From assembly GCA_009599575.1 (NCBI GenBank), contig VWND01000073.1, forward strand, positions 744,001 through 808,000: DNA of 64,000 nt, given 5' to 3'. Every line of letters begins with the position of its first letter. The first letter of the stretch is position 1. Made by a program: the position numbers and the translations under genes. The notes under the pieces were generated by a model. The model had not been told where the DNA came from. It was given only the letters and a program-made list of their open reading frames with translations, and did no database searches. Positions 12,170-22,075 of this stretch are shown piece by piece. Source of the DNA: Blumeriella jaapii. Its lineage: Eukaryota > Ascomycota > Leotiomycetes > Helotiales > Drepanopezizaceae.

Positions 12170-13965
12170 TCCTGAATGGAAACTCTCGCTGACCACTGCT
12201 TAAACTTCCAGACTTGCCGGATAAGGAAGCTTAATGCTACGAGACCAAGCCAGTATGCGGACAATGCAGGTAGGGCAAATCGCCAATGCCATCCCAGCGA
12301 TGGGGTGATGTTTCGCCATCAGCAGAATGCCTCGATGAACGGCACTGGGGAAACGGATGAGTGAAAGCTGGGAGGTTTTTATGCGCACAAGAACTCGTTC
12401 AATGAAAATTATACCTGGATAACTGCTTCAAGGACAGGTATGGAAGTTCTTCTGTAGTCTTGTTCTCGGGGCAGAGTTTAACATGCTCAGTCCTGCACCT
12501 ATCACATCGCCCCGAAGGTATGAGGAACAGCAGGACACCCATCTGAGTTTGGTTTACGACCAAGTTTCCGGTCTGAAAGCACTCTTTGCCGCAGTTACAA
12601 GTAATTTTCAACACGCAAGACCGTCTCCAGCAGAGTTCCACGCACGCATTAACTCATTAATCCAATACTTTGAACTTCATTCTGAACCCAACTTGGCCCG
12701 AGAGCCCACACGGCTTCTCCCAGCCTGCGATAGACCCTGCAACAATAGACTCGCTTCCAGTCCAAGTGTCCGTCGATCCTCCTCCACCTGTTGACGATTT
12801 TGAACTTGCGTTTCTACTTCGGCATGGTGGAGAAACCCCGGGCCGGTGGATGTAAATTTTTATCTGGGATGCTTCTTTGCTTATCACGTCCCCGTTCAAG
12901 CAAAGTCCAATCCTTTCCTAAGGTTTTCTGCTAGTGCAGTTGCTGCAAAGCAAATGGGCCGTGTTCGCGAAAAGAAGTCTAGCGTGGGAGGATTTAGCTG
13001 GAAGACAAGCAGATATGGAACAACAAAGTCCTTATTCGATTTGGCTGAAAAGGAAGAGATAATGCCAGCCCAGTCATCTACCAACCCAGGAGAACTTTCG
13101 GAACGGATTATGCCTTTGGGAATTTGCAATCTTGCTTGGCAAGACTTTCTAACGGCTTTCATCAACGAGACTCAAACCAGACTCGATACTCATGAAATCT
13201 CGATATGGAAAGCAGCCGGTCTTCAGCTGAATGAGCGGGGGGTTTGTAGTCCCAAGTAACACGGAGGATTCGAAACTTCCTGAGAGACAGGCCTTTGTGC
13301 ACGAGGATATGATTTCAAATGCGTTGTTGACCTGGCTCTTGTCTAAGAGAGTCAGTTTTTGGGTGAATCCGGTAACCACGTCTTTCCACAAGAACCCGGA
13401 AGTCCATCGAGCGCCCTAGGCACCTATCTAACTCCACTTTTTGAAACATAGAAGGAACTCGAGAAGAAATTTAACACTAGAATAGCGGCCTTCCAGAAAC
13501 GTTCAAGCCATGTGCTCGGCTTCCGCCTATAATCGATGAAAGTCTTCCAGCTAACGCCGTTAGAGCAGTATTTTCGGAGATCCGGTTCACCGTTCCGATG
13601 TGCGCTTCCACGATATCCACTTATCATATGGCACGCACGATCTTACTGCTGAACAGACCGTGTGAGTCGGCGGCTCACCACTCTACATTATCAGACCGGA
13701 TCGGGTCAGACTGGAGAATCGAGAGGGAGATTCAATATCACGCCCATGAGATCTGTGGGATTACTCTTGCAGGCCTGATGGCAGGGTCAGAGTGAGCCAA
13801 GCTCAAGCGGTCTTCGTTCCAGGGCGGTGCCTGGCCGAGACTTGGGAACATTAAGTCGTGCTTGAAATACTGCGAGGTGTAGAAGACGACCGTAGCTGGG
13901 CTCCAAACCACCGAGTGCAGAAACCGCTCTCTGACTGGGGCTGGAACTCAGAGGCCAGTTAATGA
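12170..13965 (+). pseudogene. decayed Zn(II)2Cys6 transcription factor
   Basis: Pieces of a fungal binuclear-zinc-cluster regulator appear in order but in different frames and interrupted by stops. At about 12215-12275 the zinc cluster is readable (TCRIRKL, then a one-base break, then KPVCGQCR), followed in another frame by CHPSDGVMFRHQQNASMN. The fungal regulatory domain follows: DDFELAFLLRHGGETPGRWM (12.80-12.86 kb), NPFLRFSASAVAAKQMGRV (12.91-12.97 kb), TKSLFDLAE (13.02-13.05 kb), LAWQDFLTAFINETQTRLDT (13.13-13.19 kb), EDMISNALLTWLLSK (13.30-13.35 kb), MCASTISTYHMARTILLLNR (13.60-13.66 kb) and QAQAVFVPGRCLAETW (13.80-13.85 kb). The block that normally sits between the AAKQ and KSLFDLAE parts is missing, so there is an internal deletion of perhaps 80 codons as well as many frame breaks. 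Not functional as it stands. Confidence 0.85.
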
Positions 13966-14305
13966 TTGCAACGGCCTTTATGCTCTACTTCGGTTCTGTG
14001 GATGATCTCTCGGGGATCTCTGCAGCACAGCCCACGAAAATAGATCACCGTAAAGGTTCATGAAAATAGGTCAACGTAAAGGTTTTACGAAAGGCTTTCG
14101 TCTAACCACCACCGCAAAAGGGAGAGAGGACGTTTCAGGCCTCATTGTTGAGTCACTTTGCCTTGTCTCGGGCCCCAGATCATTCTAAAGACGTCCACGA
14201 CCCAGATCTATCATCTCAACTCCTTTCGGTTCTCCCTTTCAGGATTCATATACTTCATATCGGAATCTCATCGCCAGCCATGGCCAAATACCTGAAAGTA
14301 CAATC

Positions 14306-14947
14306 ATGGGCAGGAATCGACGAGCAAATTGTCGCTCGCAGAACGAGGTATCTTCGTGGCAGAAAGATCAACCTTGGCAAGACCGCAACCGTTCAAATTA
14401 TCAAGCCGATCATCGAGCCCGGTTTCAGGCGCCGACGAGACCTCGCGTCGACAATTCCGGCTCCAACAACCCGTTCCTCAGAAATCAACACTCACGAGCG
14501 CCGCCCTGGAATGCCACTCCACGACCCAACGCCTTGCAAGGGCCTGGTCGCTTGGACCATATCTTCCTCACGAAGAGCAGAAAGCTGAAAGAGTACCTGG
14601 TGCGGTCGCTCAACCAGGCTCTCAACCAGATCGAGCAGTGGTGTCCCGATCCCACCGCCGACGAGATGGACTGGCAGCACGAGGAGGAGATTGTGGTGCC
14701 GCAGCCCCAGGACGTATGCTACGTGTGGGACGCTGCAAGAGCCGATTTCCACACTTCGCGTAGTGAGGGCGAGTCAAGTCCCAGGCGGCGCGACTCCGCG
14801 AATGAGATGATTGCTGCAGACTTTGGAGGGAAGAGAGCTCAGTGCGCCCACATGAGGGAGATTCTTCGCAGGGAGAATGCCAGTCAGCAACGGTTCTCCG
14901 CGCTCAACATGTTATCCTCGTACCACGGTGATTCGGCAATCGTTTGA
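14306..14947 (+). CDS. hypothetical protein, 213 aa
   Basis: One open frame from ATG 14306 to TGA 14947. The first about 90 residues are rich in Asn, Gln, Arg and Pro and look disordered; the second part is more ordered, with LDHIFLTKSRKLKEYLVRSL, IEQWCPDPTADEMDW and VCYVWDAARADFH. No known domain recognised. An overlapping frame starting at ATG 14280 is also open but has poorer composition. The gene follows the regulator relic and precedes Tho1 on the same strand, without evidence of a functional link. A further 5' exon is possible. Confidence 0.5.
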   Translation: MGRNRRANCRSQNEVSSWQKDQPWQDRNRSNYQADHRARFQAPTRPRVDNSGSNNPFLRNQHSRAPPWNATPRPNALQGPGRLDHIFLTKSRKLKEYLVRSLNQALNQIEQWCPDPTADEMDWQHEEEIVVPQPQDVCYVWDAARADFHTSRSEGESSPRRRDSANEMIAADFGGKRAQCAHMREILRRENASQQRFSALNMLSSYHGDSAIV

Positions 14948-15517
14948 CATGGTTGAAAATTGGATGGACGCGTCGCGCGAGACAGCGGCTCTCTGCGCAA
15001 CTGGCAGCTCGATGTACCGGCTGCACCAACAGCTCGTTGACTGCAGGTGAACTTCTCAAATGCAGATCTGTGGTCGGTCAGATGTGACAGTAAAGTTTCC
15101 AACTTGATAACTCCCAAGACCCTGTTCCATGTGATGATGTATCAAGTGAGGACAGAGATCTCACTCACTGAATGGGGATCCAACACCATCCTGTGGATGG
15201 GTGCACCAGGAGCGTATGAATGCGTGTAGACTCTATACAGAGATGTGAGATATAAACCAGGAAGACCCGAAGTCGCCCTCGGGACTCAGCCGTGATCCGT
15301 CGGAGAACCAATCGCGCTAGCGGCCGACCCTCAGCGCGCGAAACCCGTCGCATCCCTTGCACGACGTCCTCACAGCTCAACCTCACAACTCCCAACCATC
15401 CCAATCGACAACCCAAGTTCTCGACATCAATCCACACATCGCCATCATATCCAACACACACGCGCGACCCGGTTTCCCACTCCCATTCACACGTCACCGC
15501 CGCGGCGTCAAGAAAAG

Positions 15518-16418
15518 ATGTCCGACTACAACACGCTCAAGGTCCCCGACCTGAAGAAGCTGCTGGGCGAGCGCGGCCTCGCCGTCTCGGGCAACAAGGC
15601 AGACCTCATCGCGCGGCTGCAGGAGGACGACACCAAGAAGAATGGCTCTGCCGCTGCTGCTTGTACGTTCTTCGTTGAGTGTGATACGTATCGTCGCATA
15701 CCATGCTAACAAACCGCGTGCGCAGCCGGCGCAGGCGAAGACGAAATCGACTGGGACGAAGACGACCACAAACCCGAGCCCAGCGCGCCTGTCGTTGCCG
15801 CCATCGCCGCTCCGGAGATCAAGACACCAGCCGCCGCCCCTGTAACACCAGCACCGGCTCCCACGCCCAAGGCCGCCGAACCCGCACCCGTTGCACCCGT
15901 CGCACCCGTCGCAGCAGAAGCCCCCAAGCCTGCCGCAGAGCAATCCGCCGCCGCAGAGCAGCCCAAGAAAGACTTCAGCGCAGGCCTCCAGCTCTCCGAA
16001 GCTGACCAGGAGGCAGCGAAGCGCGCGGCGCGTGCCAAGCGCTTCGGCTTGGACAAAGGCCGAGGCAACACCACAGACGGAGGAGGAGAAGAAGCTGGCA
16101 GAGCGCGCGAAGAAGTTTGGCACGGATAAGGTCAAGAATGAGGCGGTTGTGAAGGAGATCGTGGATACGCTCAATGGGGGCTTGTCGGAGACGGCGGGCA
16201 AGGGCGGCAAGAGACGCAGAGAGGAGAGAGGTGGGGGCGATAGCAGGCAGGCAAAGCGACAAACTCCGGATCGGAGAACGGAGGGGGCGAGGAGAGGTGG
16301 ACGCGGGGAGGCGAGGGGTGCTGGTGGTGGCGGTGCGTTCAAGAAGATCACGGATGATCCGGCGGAGGCTGCCAAGGCAGAGGCGAGAGCGAAAAGATTT
16401 GCCACTGCTGCGAAGTGA
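15518..16418 (+). CDS. THO1: SAP-domain mRNP protein Tho1 (SARNP/CIP29 family), one frame break
   Basis: Tho1/CIP29 binds nucleic acid and helps package nascent mRNA for export together with the TREX helicase Sub2/UAP56. Exons 15518-15662 and 15726-16418, with a 63-base intron (donor GTACGT, branch GCTAAC). Residues 5-40 form the SAP helix-extended-helix (LKVPDLKKLLGERGLAVSG, then NKADLIARLQED). An acidic DEIDWDEDD patch and a long Ala/Pro linker follow, then the Tho1/MOS11 C-terminal repeats AAKRAARAKRFGLDK and KLAERAKKFGTDKVKNE, and an RGG/basic tail ending AKRFATAAK. The two C-terminal repeats lie in different frames: one extra base sits in GACAAAGGCC at about 16052-16060. Repaired length is about 278 residues, usual for fungi. 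Without repair the protein ends about 20 codons into the C-terminal domain. Confidence 0.9.
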
Positions 16419-17395
16419 GAGACTGACTCTTGTGTGGTTCTGATTGGTGGCTCCTGGGCAAGATTGGGCTCTGGGAAGGGCCGTGGGTGAGTTCTGGGTG
16501 ATAAGGGGAGGTGATTTTCTAGGGTGCCTTTTCCCTGTGTTTTGGACTCTCACGTCTTATCAAAAATCGGGGCAGGTCCGAAAAGAACATGGCATTATGA
16601 ATGCGTGGTAAAATTTCGAGAGCGAGTTGGCAAGGAGAGTTGTAAACTAGACACGCAGGTAGTGATGCAAGATACGAAATGTAATCGTCTATACAAAAGT
16701 AAGCAAGCAACAAGGGGAGAAAGACGAAACGAACACTCAAGCTACGACAGGAAGTACAGTACTCTTTACCTTTTCCCTTTCCATCCCCCTCCTTTTCTGT
16801 TTTAAGCATCGTCTCTTTTGTTTCTGTTCTTCTATTGTGCTGATTCTCGTCGACATCCAGATGGCATTCATCCCCTCTCACCCCCCTCCCTCGTAATTCT
16901 GTTCCACGCCTCACAGCACTCCCATCTACAACCCCAACACATCGTCATTCTGTACCTGGCTGGTGGTCTTCGATGTGTAGGTGTTGCTAGCACTGCTCCC
17001 AAGCAGCAGCTTGCGTCGGATTGGCATCGTACTGTTCTGCAGCGATCTTACAGTACGTGTAGTGTTTGTAGTTGCTTGGCTTGGGTTTGGTCAGGGGCGT
17101 CTGCTTTTCCTTACTCGCTTTTACAAAGGGGGGGGGGGAGGTTGTTGGGGGGGGGGGGGTTCTTTTTCAAAGCAAAAAGGAAGAAAACATTTGTCAGTGT
17201 GCTGTGATGAACAAGGTACCACGTCTCCTTCGACCTAGATATTCTTGATGGTGTCGATTGTATCCCGTGTTTGCGTTTACTCCTTTTGTGTTTTCGGCTT
17301 GGGTGAGAGCTGAGGATGCGAGCTTCTCTTCGAGAACGAGGTAGAAGGAATAGAGATCTTGAGAATGTCTGGTACACTTGATGTGGATACAAGTA
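16419..17395. other. intergenic, 3' flank of Tho1
   Basis: No gene seen. Contains long G runs (about 17129-17138 and 17147-17158), and ends at a short terminal inverted repeat of a transposon relic. Confidence 0.45.
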
Positions 17396-17396
17396 C

Positions 17397-17418
17397 GTGG
17401 ACACATGAAGTTGCGCGT
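17397..17418 (+). repeat. left terminal inverted repeat
   Basis: Begins GTGGACACATGAAGTTGCGC and is an exact reverse complement of 17957-17978. Confidence 0.9.
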
Positions 17419-17956
17419 GTGTTCTGGACAGTAACTTATTACAACCGCCATGTATCTCGACGTTTTTAACAAATTCTTTTTAACGATTTTTTACGACGAT
17501 AGCATTTAAATGCAAAATAACACATTAAGTTATAAAGCGTATATTATTAAGCTATGGTTTCGTAACATAAGTATGAAATTAGGGCTTTTTTCGCCGGATT
17601 TTAACCCGATCGGAAACTTACAAAAAATATTTAAAACAAAAATAATTAAGCTTAAATCAAAGCCAATAGTTATGAAAAACAATAATATAATACAACGATT
17701 TTTAATAAAAACTGTCTAAAAAGCGTGAAAGCTTCCGAAAGATCAGTTGTTAAATAAACTAGCGAAAAGGATGCAAAAGAGGATAAACGCTGTTAAGGCT
17801 GCAAATGGGTGGTATACTAAGTACTGGTTGAAATAGAATATCTTTTCGATTTTCAGCTTTAATTTAAGCTATTTGTATTTAAAATCGACTAATTAATGGT
17901 GGAGTTATGAAGTTGTAAAAGTAGTAGAATTTTATTGGGGCAACGAGTATTTACTA

Positions 17957-17984
17957 ACGCGCAACTTCATGTGTCCACCCACTG
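17957..17984 (-). repeat. right terminal inverted repeat
   Basis: Reads CAGTGGGTGGACACATGAAG from the outside inwards and is followed by TA. The CAGTGGG start resembles ends of impala/mimp-type elements. Confidence 0.85.
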
Positions 17985-19238
17985 TACATAAACGGTGAGA
18001 ACGTTAGTGAATGAAGCTCTGCTTAGCGAATACGCCTAGAAACAATCACACGTGGTGAAAGTTTTTGGGATAGGTTTACCTTGAACGAAAAAACCAGTAT
18101 GGAAAAGAATGCCTTGGGGAATGGAAGGGATTTCCGCAGTCCCTTTTCCAACTACCCCGAGATGCTTCCGTCTGGAACAGGAGGGGCCTTTTCCCCCTTG
18201 CGAAATTGGATGAGAGATCAGGACAAGGTCACTCGTTACATCCCGCTTTCGGATCGCCGGTGCGTGATATCTATCCGGTGGAAAGAGTTTTTTTTGGTCG
18301 TATTCTCTCGCTGAGATACATGCGTGCGAAAAGTAAGGGGAGGACAAGAAGGATTGTATCCATTCCTATGTTTACAAAGCCGAGTGGACGCCGCTTGCTT
18401 AGCGAGCGGGATCGATCAAAGTGAGAGAGAGGTGTAGATCGTAGAACAATCCTTTATGTTTCTAGTACCCAGCTAAATTCGGTACCTTGAGCTACAATCT
18501 ATTTTCTAGTGGTCTTGTCGCGTTTTGTGTAAGTTTGGCTGGGTTGTGTTACGGGTCATCCCACGTACCCAGCTCGTCTCTTTGGGGCATGATTTGTTTT
18601 AGGCAATGATCAGGTCAGCATTAGCGCAGCGTGAGGAGGAGAGAGATAGGGTAGCTTTGGATTCTTTGAAAATTTTGTTGACTTCGTGTACTGCTTGCCA
18701 TGACATACCTAGCATAACGTCTTCGGGTGAATATATTGGTCTTTCCACGCGCGGGCTCGCAGTGAGTACAAAAGCCGGGACTCTACCCTACCCTTCTCAG
18801 GGTTTTCAAAAGTAAACAGGGCGGGGAGCATCACATAAAATGTACCAAGATATCCGCGGGTTCTCAAATCAATGGCCGTACAGCTAGCTAGGTAGCTAGC
18901 TTTGCTTTTTCTCCTTCAGGTCTTATCTCTTGCTTTCTTGAAATTTGCGATGAAGAATTTCCAGGTATGGAAAATAGACGCTCGGGGGCACGAATGTGAT
19001 TTCCCGTAGGATGTCGAAAACGTGCTTTTCTTCCTTGGGGTCACAAAAAGGTCCTACTGTAAGTCGAGACGCGCAGCTCTTTTCCATCACATCACATCAC
19101 ATCTCAGCCTTGTCCTGTCCTCTCATCAGCATCCACACCACCCAATACTCCCTCACCTCTCAACTTGAACATCTATACTCCATCGTTTTGTCTTTCCCAA
19201 AACAAGAAGCAAAAAGGAAGATAAACCCGTAGCGAAGC
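17985..19238. other. intergenic, promoter of VOC gene at right end
   Basis: No gene supported. The last 150 bases are pyrimidine-rich with CATCACATCACATCACATC repeats, as in many fungal promoters and 5' leaders. Confidence 0.45.
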
Positions 19239-19823
19239 ATGCCGATCGACCACACCTCCCTCCCCGTGCGCTCCGTCGCTACCTCTAAGCCCTTCTACGC
19301 CACGCTCCTCCAACCCCTCACCTACGCCGTCGCCCTCGACTTCGGCCACTCGGTCGGCTTCGCGACCGCCGGTGGCCGCGCCGACTTCTGGCTTCAGGGC
19401 CCCATAGAGGGACTCGAACTGCAAGAGGGGAATCTGAACACCTCGCACATTGCGTTTGTGGGGAAGAGTAAGAGAGACGTGGAGGCGTTTCACGAGGCTG
19501 GGTTGTGAGTTTTTACTTTTCTCTTTCTTTTCTTTCCAGTGCACAGTTCTGAATTTTTATTTAATACTTCTTCTGCCTTGACGTTTGTTGAAAAGAGAGG
19601 GGTACAGGATGGCTGAAAACCCCAACGAACGGACGGGTCTTTGGCACCCTCAAGTTGATGAGCGCTGGCTGGCCGCTGACTGACGATGGAGCACGACAGG
19701 GCAGCGGGAGGGAAGTGCAACGGCCCGCCGGGCTTCCGACCTATGTATCACGAGAAGTACTACGGTGCGTTCATTCTGGATCCGGATGGGAACAACATCG
19801 AGTGCGTCTTCTTCGACTTGTAA
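19239..19823 (+). CDS. VOC/glyoxalase-fold protein
   Basis: A 129-residue protein from exons 19239-19504 and 19700-19823, joined across a 195-base intron (donor GTGAGT, acceptor ACAG). The start MPIDHTSLPVRSVATSKPFYATLLQPL is the first beta-alpha unit of the vicinal-oxygen-chelate fold, and the end EKYYGAFILDPDGNNIECVFFD is its last strand, with a Glu in the position that often binds metal. VOC proteins include glyoxalase I, extradiol dioxygenases and bleomycin-resistance proteins. Single-domain fungal members like this one mostly have no known substrate, so no reaction is claimed. The frame is intact. It stands alone between long non-coding stretches. Confidence 0.88.
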
Positions 19824-21589
19824 GTTTTGGTTGCCGATTGCGCGGGAGATAAACAACGGTGGACGAGCTCTGGTGGTAGAGTTCTGGAAATGGCGAGTTG
19901 ATTTTGAGGAGCTCATTTGTTGGATGCTTGAATGGAAATCGAAATGAGAGGGCGTTGAATTTTACCTTTTGTTTCTGCATCAATCGGGAAGGGGGGAGGA
20001 CTCCAATGCGAAGTGAGTATTAATCATTCCGAAGTGACGAATCTGTGTCTTCTTGCCCATGCCTACCGAGACTTGAAAAGTAGCAAATCAAAAACCTCCA
20101 CTCCGTGTTAAGATCAATTGGCCAGGGAAGAAGGTGTGAGCCTCACAGTCTCGCGTAATGTCAACAAACAAAACAGCCCCACAAACCAGAAACCAAACAA
20201 ATCCCCTTTCCAAAAGCCAAAAGACCCAAAAATATCCAAAAATCCCCAACCCGAATTTTGTTTCCCTCCAAAAAAAGGGTAAAAATTGCAAAACAAACCC
20301 CCGCCGAAGCGGGGGAAGAAAAGCCTTCGAAGCGGGTTTTCGTTTTTATCCGGTTGTCGTGTGTGGTCTGGTGAGTCTAAACCACTCGGCTCCAAATCGT
20401 TACTACCAATCCTCCACACCAGAGAGACCTGACAAGACGACAACCACTATGCCATCTGCGCTGCTCTGGATACCATACCTGCCAAGTCTTGCATTATATC
20501 AAGGGGTCAAGAATTTTTCTCCCCAGCGCGAACTTGGCTGGGCGGGTGATCGGGATTCAAAAAGAAAAAGTGCCCTTGCTAATGAAATGCAAACAGCGTT
20601 TTTTTCTCCTACTGGGATTTCCGGCGTCTCATTCAACCCAAAAAATCTTTTCTTTTTCTTTTTTTCTTTTATAAAAAAACGGTCTTGGGAAGCCAATTAA
20701 ATATTTACATACATCACACGCCCTCTTTGCACCTGTCTTCTTCCTCCAAATTACACATGCCCTTCCATTCATAGACGTTGAATATCTCGCCGTACATTAC
20801 ATATCACTCGTTCACGGCATAGATCCCAATGATTCACGTCTGAGGTCCGCCCTTGCGCTCTTATCGTTGGGATTTAGTAGAGGGCATTTCTATCAACATG
20901 TGACAGTGATGCTGTTATGGGAGGAGTGTGAAGTCAAAGATGATCGTAAAGGCGGTTTGTGTAATAATGGATGTTCTAATACGATGGAATCTGCAAGCCT
21001 TCAAATGTGAATAATGACATTGATGACTTGTAGTCATCTCGTCATCATGTTCCTTCCGTTGTATTGAAAGATGCTTAATGCATAACTTATATTGTGTAAC
21101 AGATGCGAGCGAGGTTTTCACAGTCAGCGAGCTGGATCGTATTTGATAGTAGGTCTGTATGATATTCCGTCTTCTCCGCCGGTATTTTCTCAACTGGTTA
21201 GTAGAAGCTAATTGAATAGCTGTCTACAAGCCTTTACAAGTACTTGATTATCTGTGTACTTTGCGCTATCAATATTAATCTCGGTTTTTTTTTTTTTTTC
21301 TTTTCTTCTTTTTGTGTTCAGGTTTTTCCTTTTAGCTGTATCTGATTATAAACAAGCCAGTAAGTAGGTGAGCGTAGCTGAAGCAGTTCAGTGCGTGAGA
21401 GCACGCATACTTCATCCAGGTCAGGTCAAGTCTTGCATTTTTTCCGGCTTTTCGGCCTTTCTTCTTGTTCATCTTCTTTCTCTCTTTTTTCTTCTCCTTC
21501 ATCTAGATCGAAGTGAAGTAGGATAAGTATAATACTCGACTAAGAACTCTCCACCAGGATGATCAGGAAGGCAGGTACCCAATCGATAG

Positions 21590-21885
21590 GTAGTAGTAGT
21601 AGTAGTATTGATTAACGTCTAGCGGAGTGCAGCCGAGAGGCTGCCATCCTAGGACCTCCCAGGGGGTACGGAGACGTGCTAAGCTAAGGAATTAAATACA
21701 AAGTACGACCCCGAAAGCAGTTCGTGTTGGTACAGCTACAGCTGCTGTCGACTACGCCCTTCGCCGCCTTTTGCGATGGTCCGTCAGTGAAATGTATGAG
21801 CGTACAGCTCAGAGAAAGGCCCAAGGAGTGTGCATACGGCACCGATCAAAGTATGATCTGTCGGTTGCCCCAATCGATAGGTAAG
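21590..21885 (+). repeat. dispersed repeat with triplet tail, copy 2
   Basis: Starts with a (TAG)n run, then GTCTAGCGGAGTGCAGCC, ATCCTAGGACC, CCAGGGGGTACGGAGACGT, GCTAAGGAATTAAATACAA and GCGATGGTCCGTCAG, all shared with 41045-41340. Its later part (GGCACCGATCA) is shared with the copy at 4.7-5.0 kb. Read on the minus strand the unit ends in (CTA)n, the sort of simple tail found at the 3' end of many LINE and SINE families. Confidence 0.75.
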
Positions 21886-21957
21886 GCAAGGAAAGGTGAA
21901 GCAAAGTGCTCGAGTGTGGATAGCTTATAAAAGAAATCAATTGGGAGGCCAGATGTT

Positions 21958-22075
21958 GGACTTTGTCGTTGTGATAGGCTCAGAAGCTTTTCCTTACCTT
22001 GGCCTTGTTGCACTCGGAGCCCAGACGTTAGACTTTGTCGTTGTTATAGACTCGTAAGCTTTTGCGTGGGTAACT
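21958..22075 (+). repeat. two-copy direct repeat with transition differences
   Basis: CAGATGTTGGACTTTGTCGT near 21951 returns as CAGACGTTAGACTTTGTCGT near 22021, each followed by a GACTC/GGCTC-AAGCTTTT stretch. Differences are mostly G/A and C/T. Confidence 0.6.

Larger units (their letters stand above)
17396..17984 (+). mobile_element. Tc1-mariner transposon relic, internally deleted and AT-mutated
   Basis: The ends carry matching inverted repeats of 22 bases (17397-17418 and 17957-17978). The right one extends outwards to CAGTGGGTGGACACATGAAG when read from the outside, the left one lacks about five of these terminal bases, and TA flanks both ends (17394-17395 and 17985-17986). The interior is strongly AT-rich. 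Frame 17510-17830 on the plus strand reads as the C-terminal third of a DD34E transposase: MQNNTLSYKAYIIKLWFRN (the QDNA..H block with the catalytic Asp changed to Asn), then FSPDFNPIGNLQKIFKTKI (the YSPDLNPIEN block with the catalytic Glu changed to Gly), two in-frame stops (about 17716 and 17725), and KLAKRMQKRINAVKAANG ending in WYTKYW, the typical carboxy end. The loss of catalytic residues and the stops show it is dead. Confidence 0.88.

Noticed and set aside
15494..16405. 303-codon open frame on the minus strand
   Set aside because: Antisense shadow of Tho1; composition (Leu/Cys/Gly-rich) mirrors the Ala/Lys/Glu codons of the true gene.
20360..20400. tRNA-like GCCGAGTGGTTTAGA on the minus strand
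   Set aside because: Resembles the D-arm/A box of Ser or Leu tRNA, but no B box (GGTTCGANNCC) or acceptor stem follows.
22005..22020. Motif copy in the left part (CTTGTTGCACTCGGA)
   Set aside because: Shares GTTGCAC only; the GCAA half is missing.
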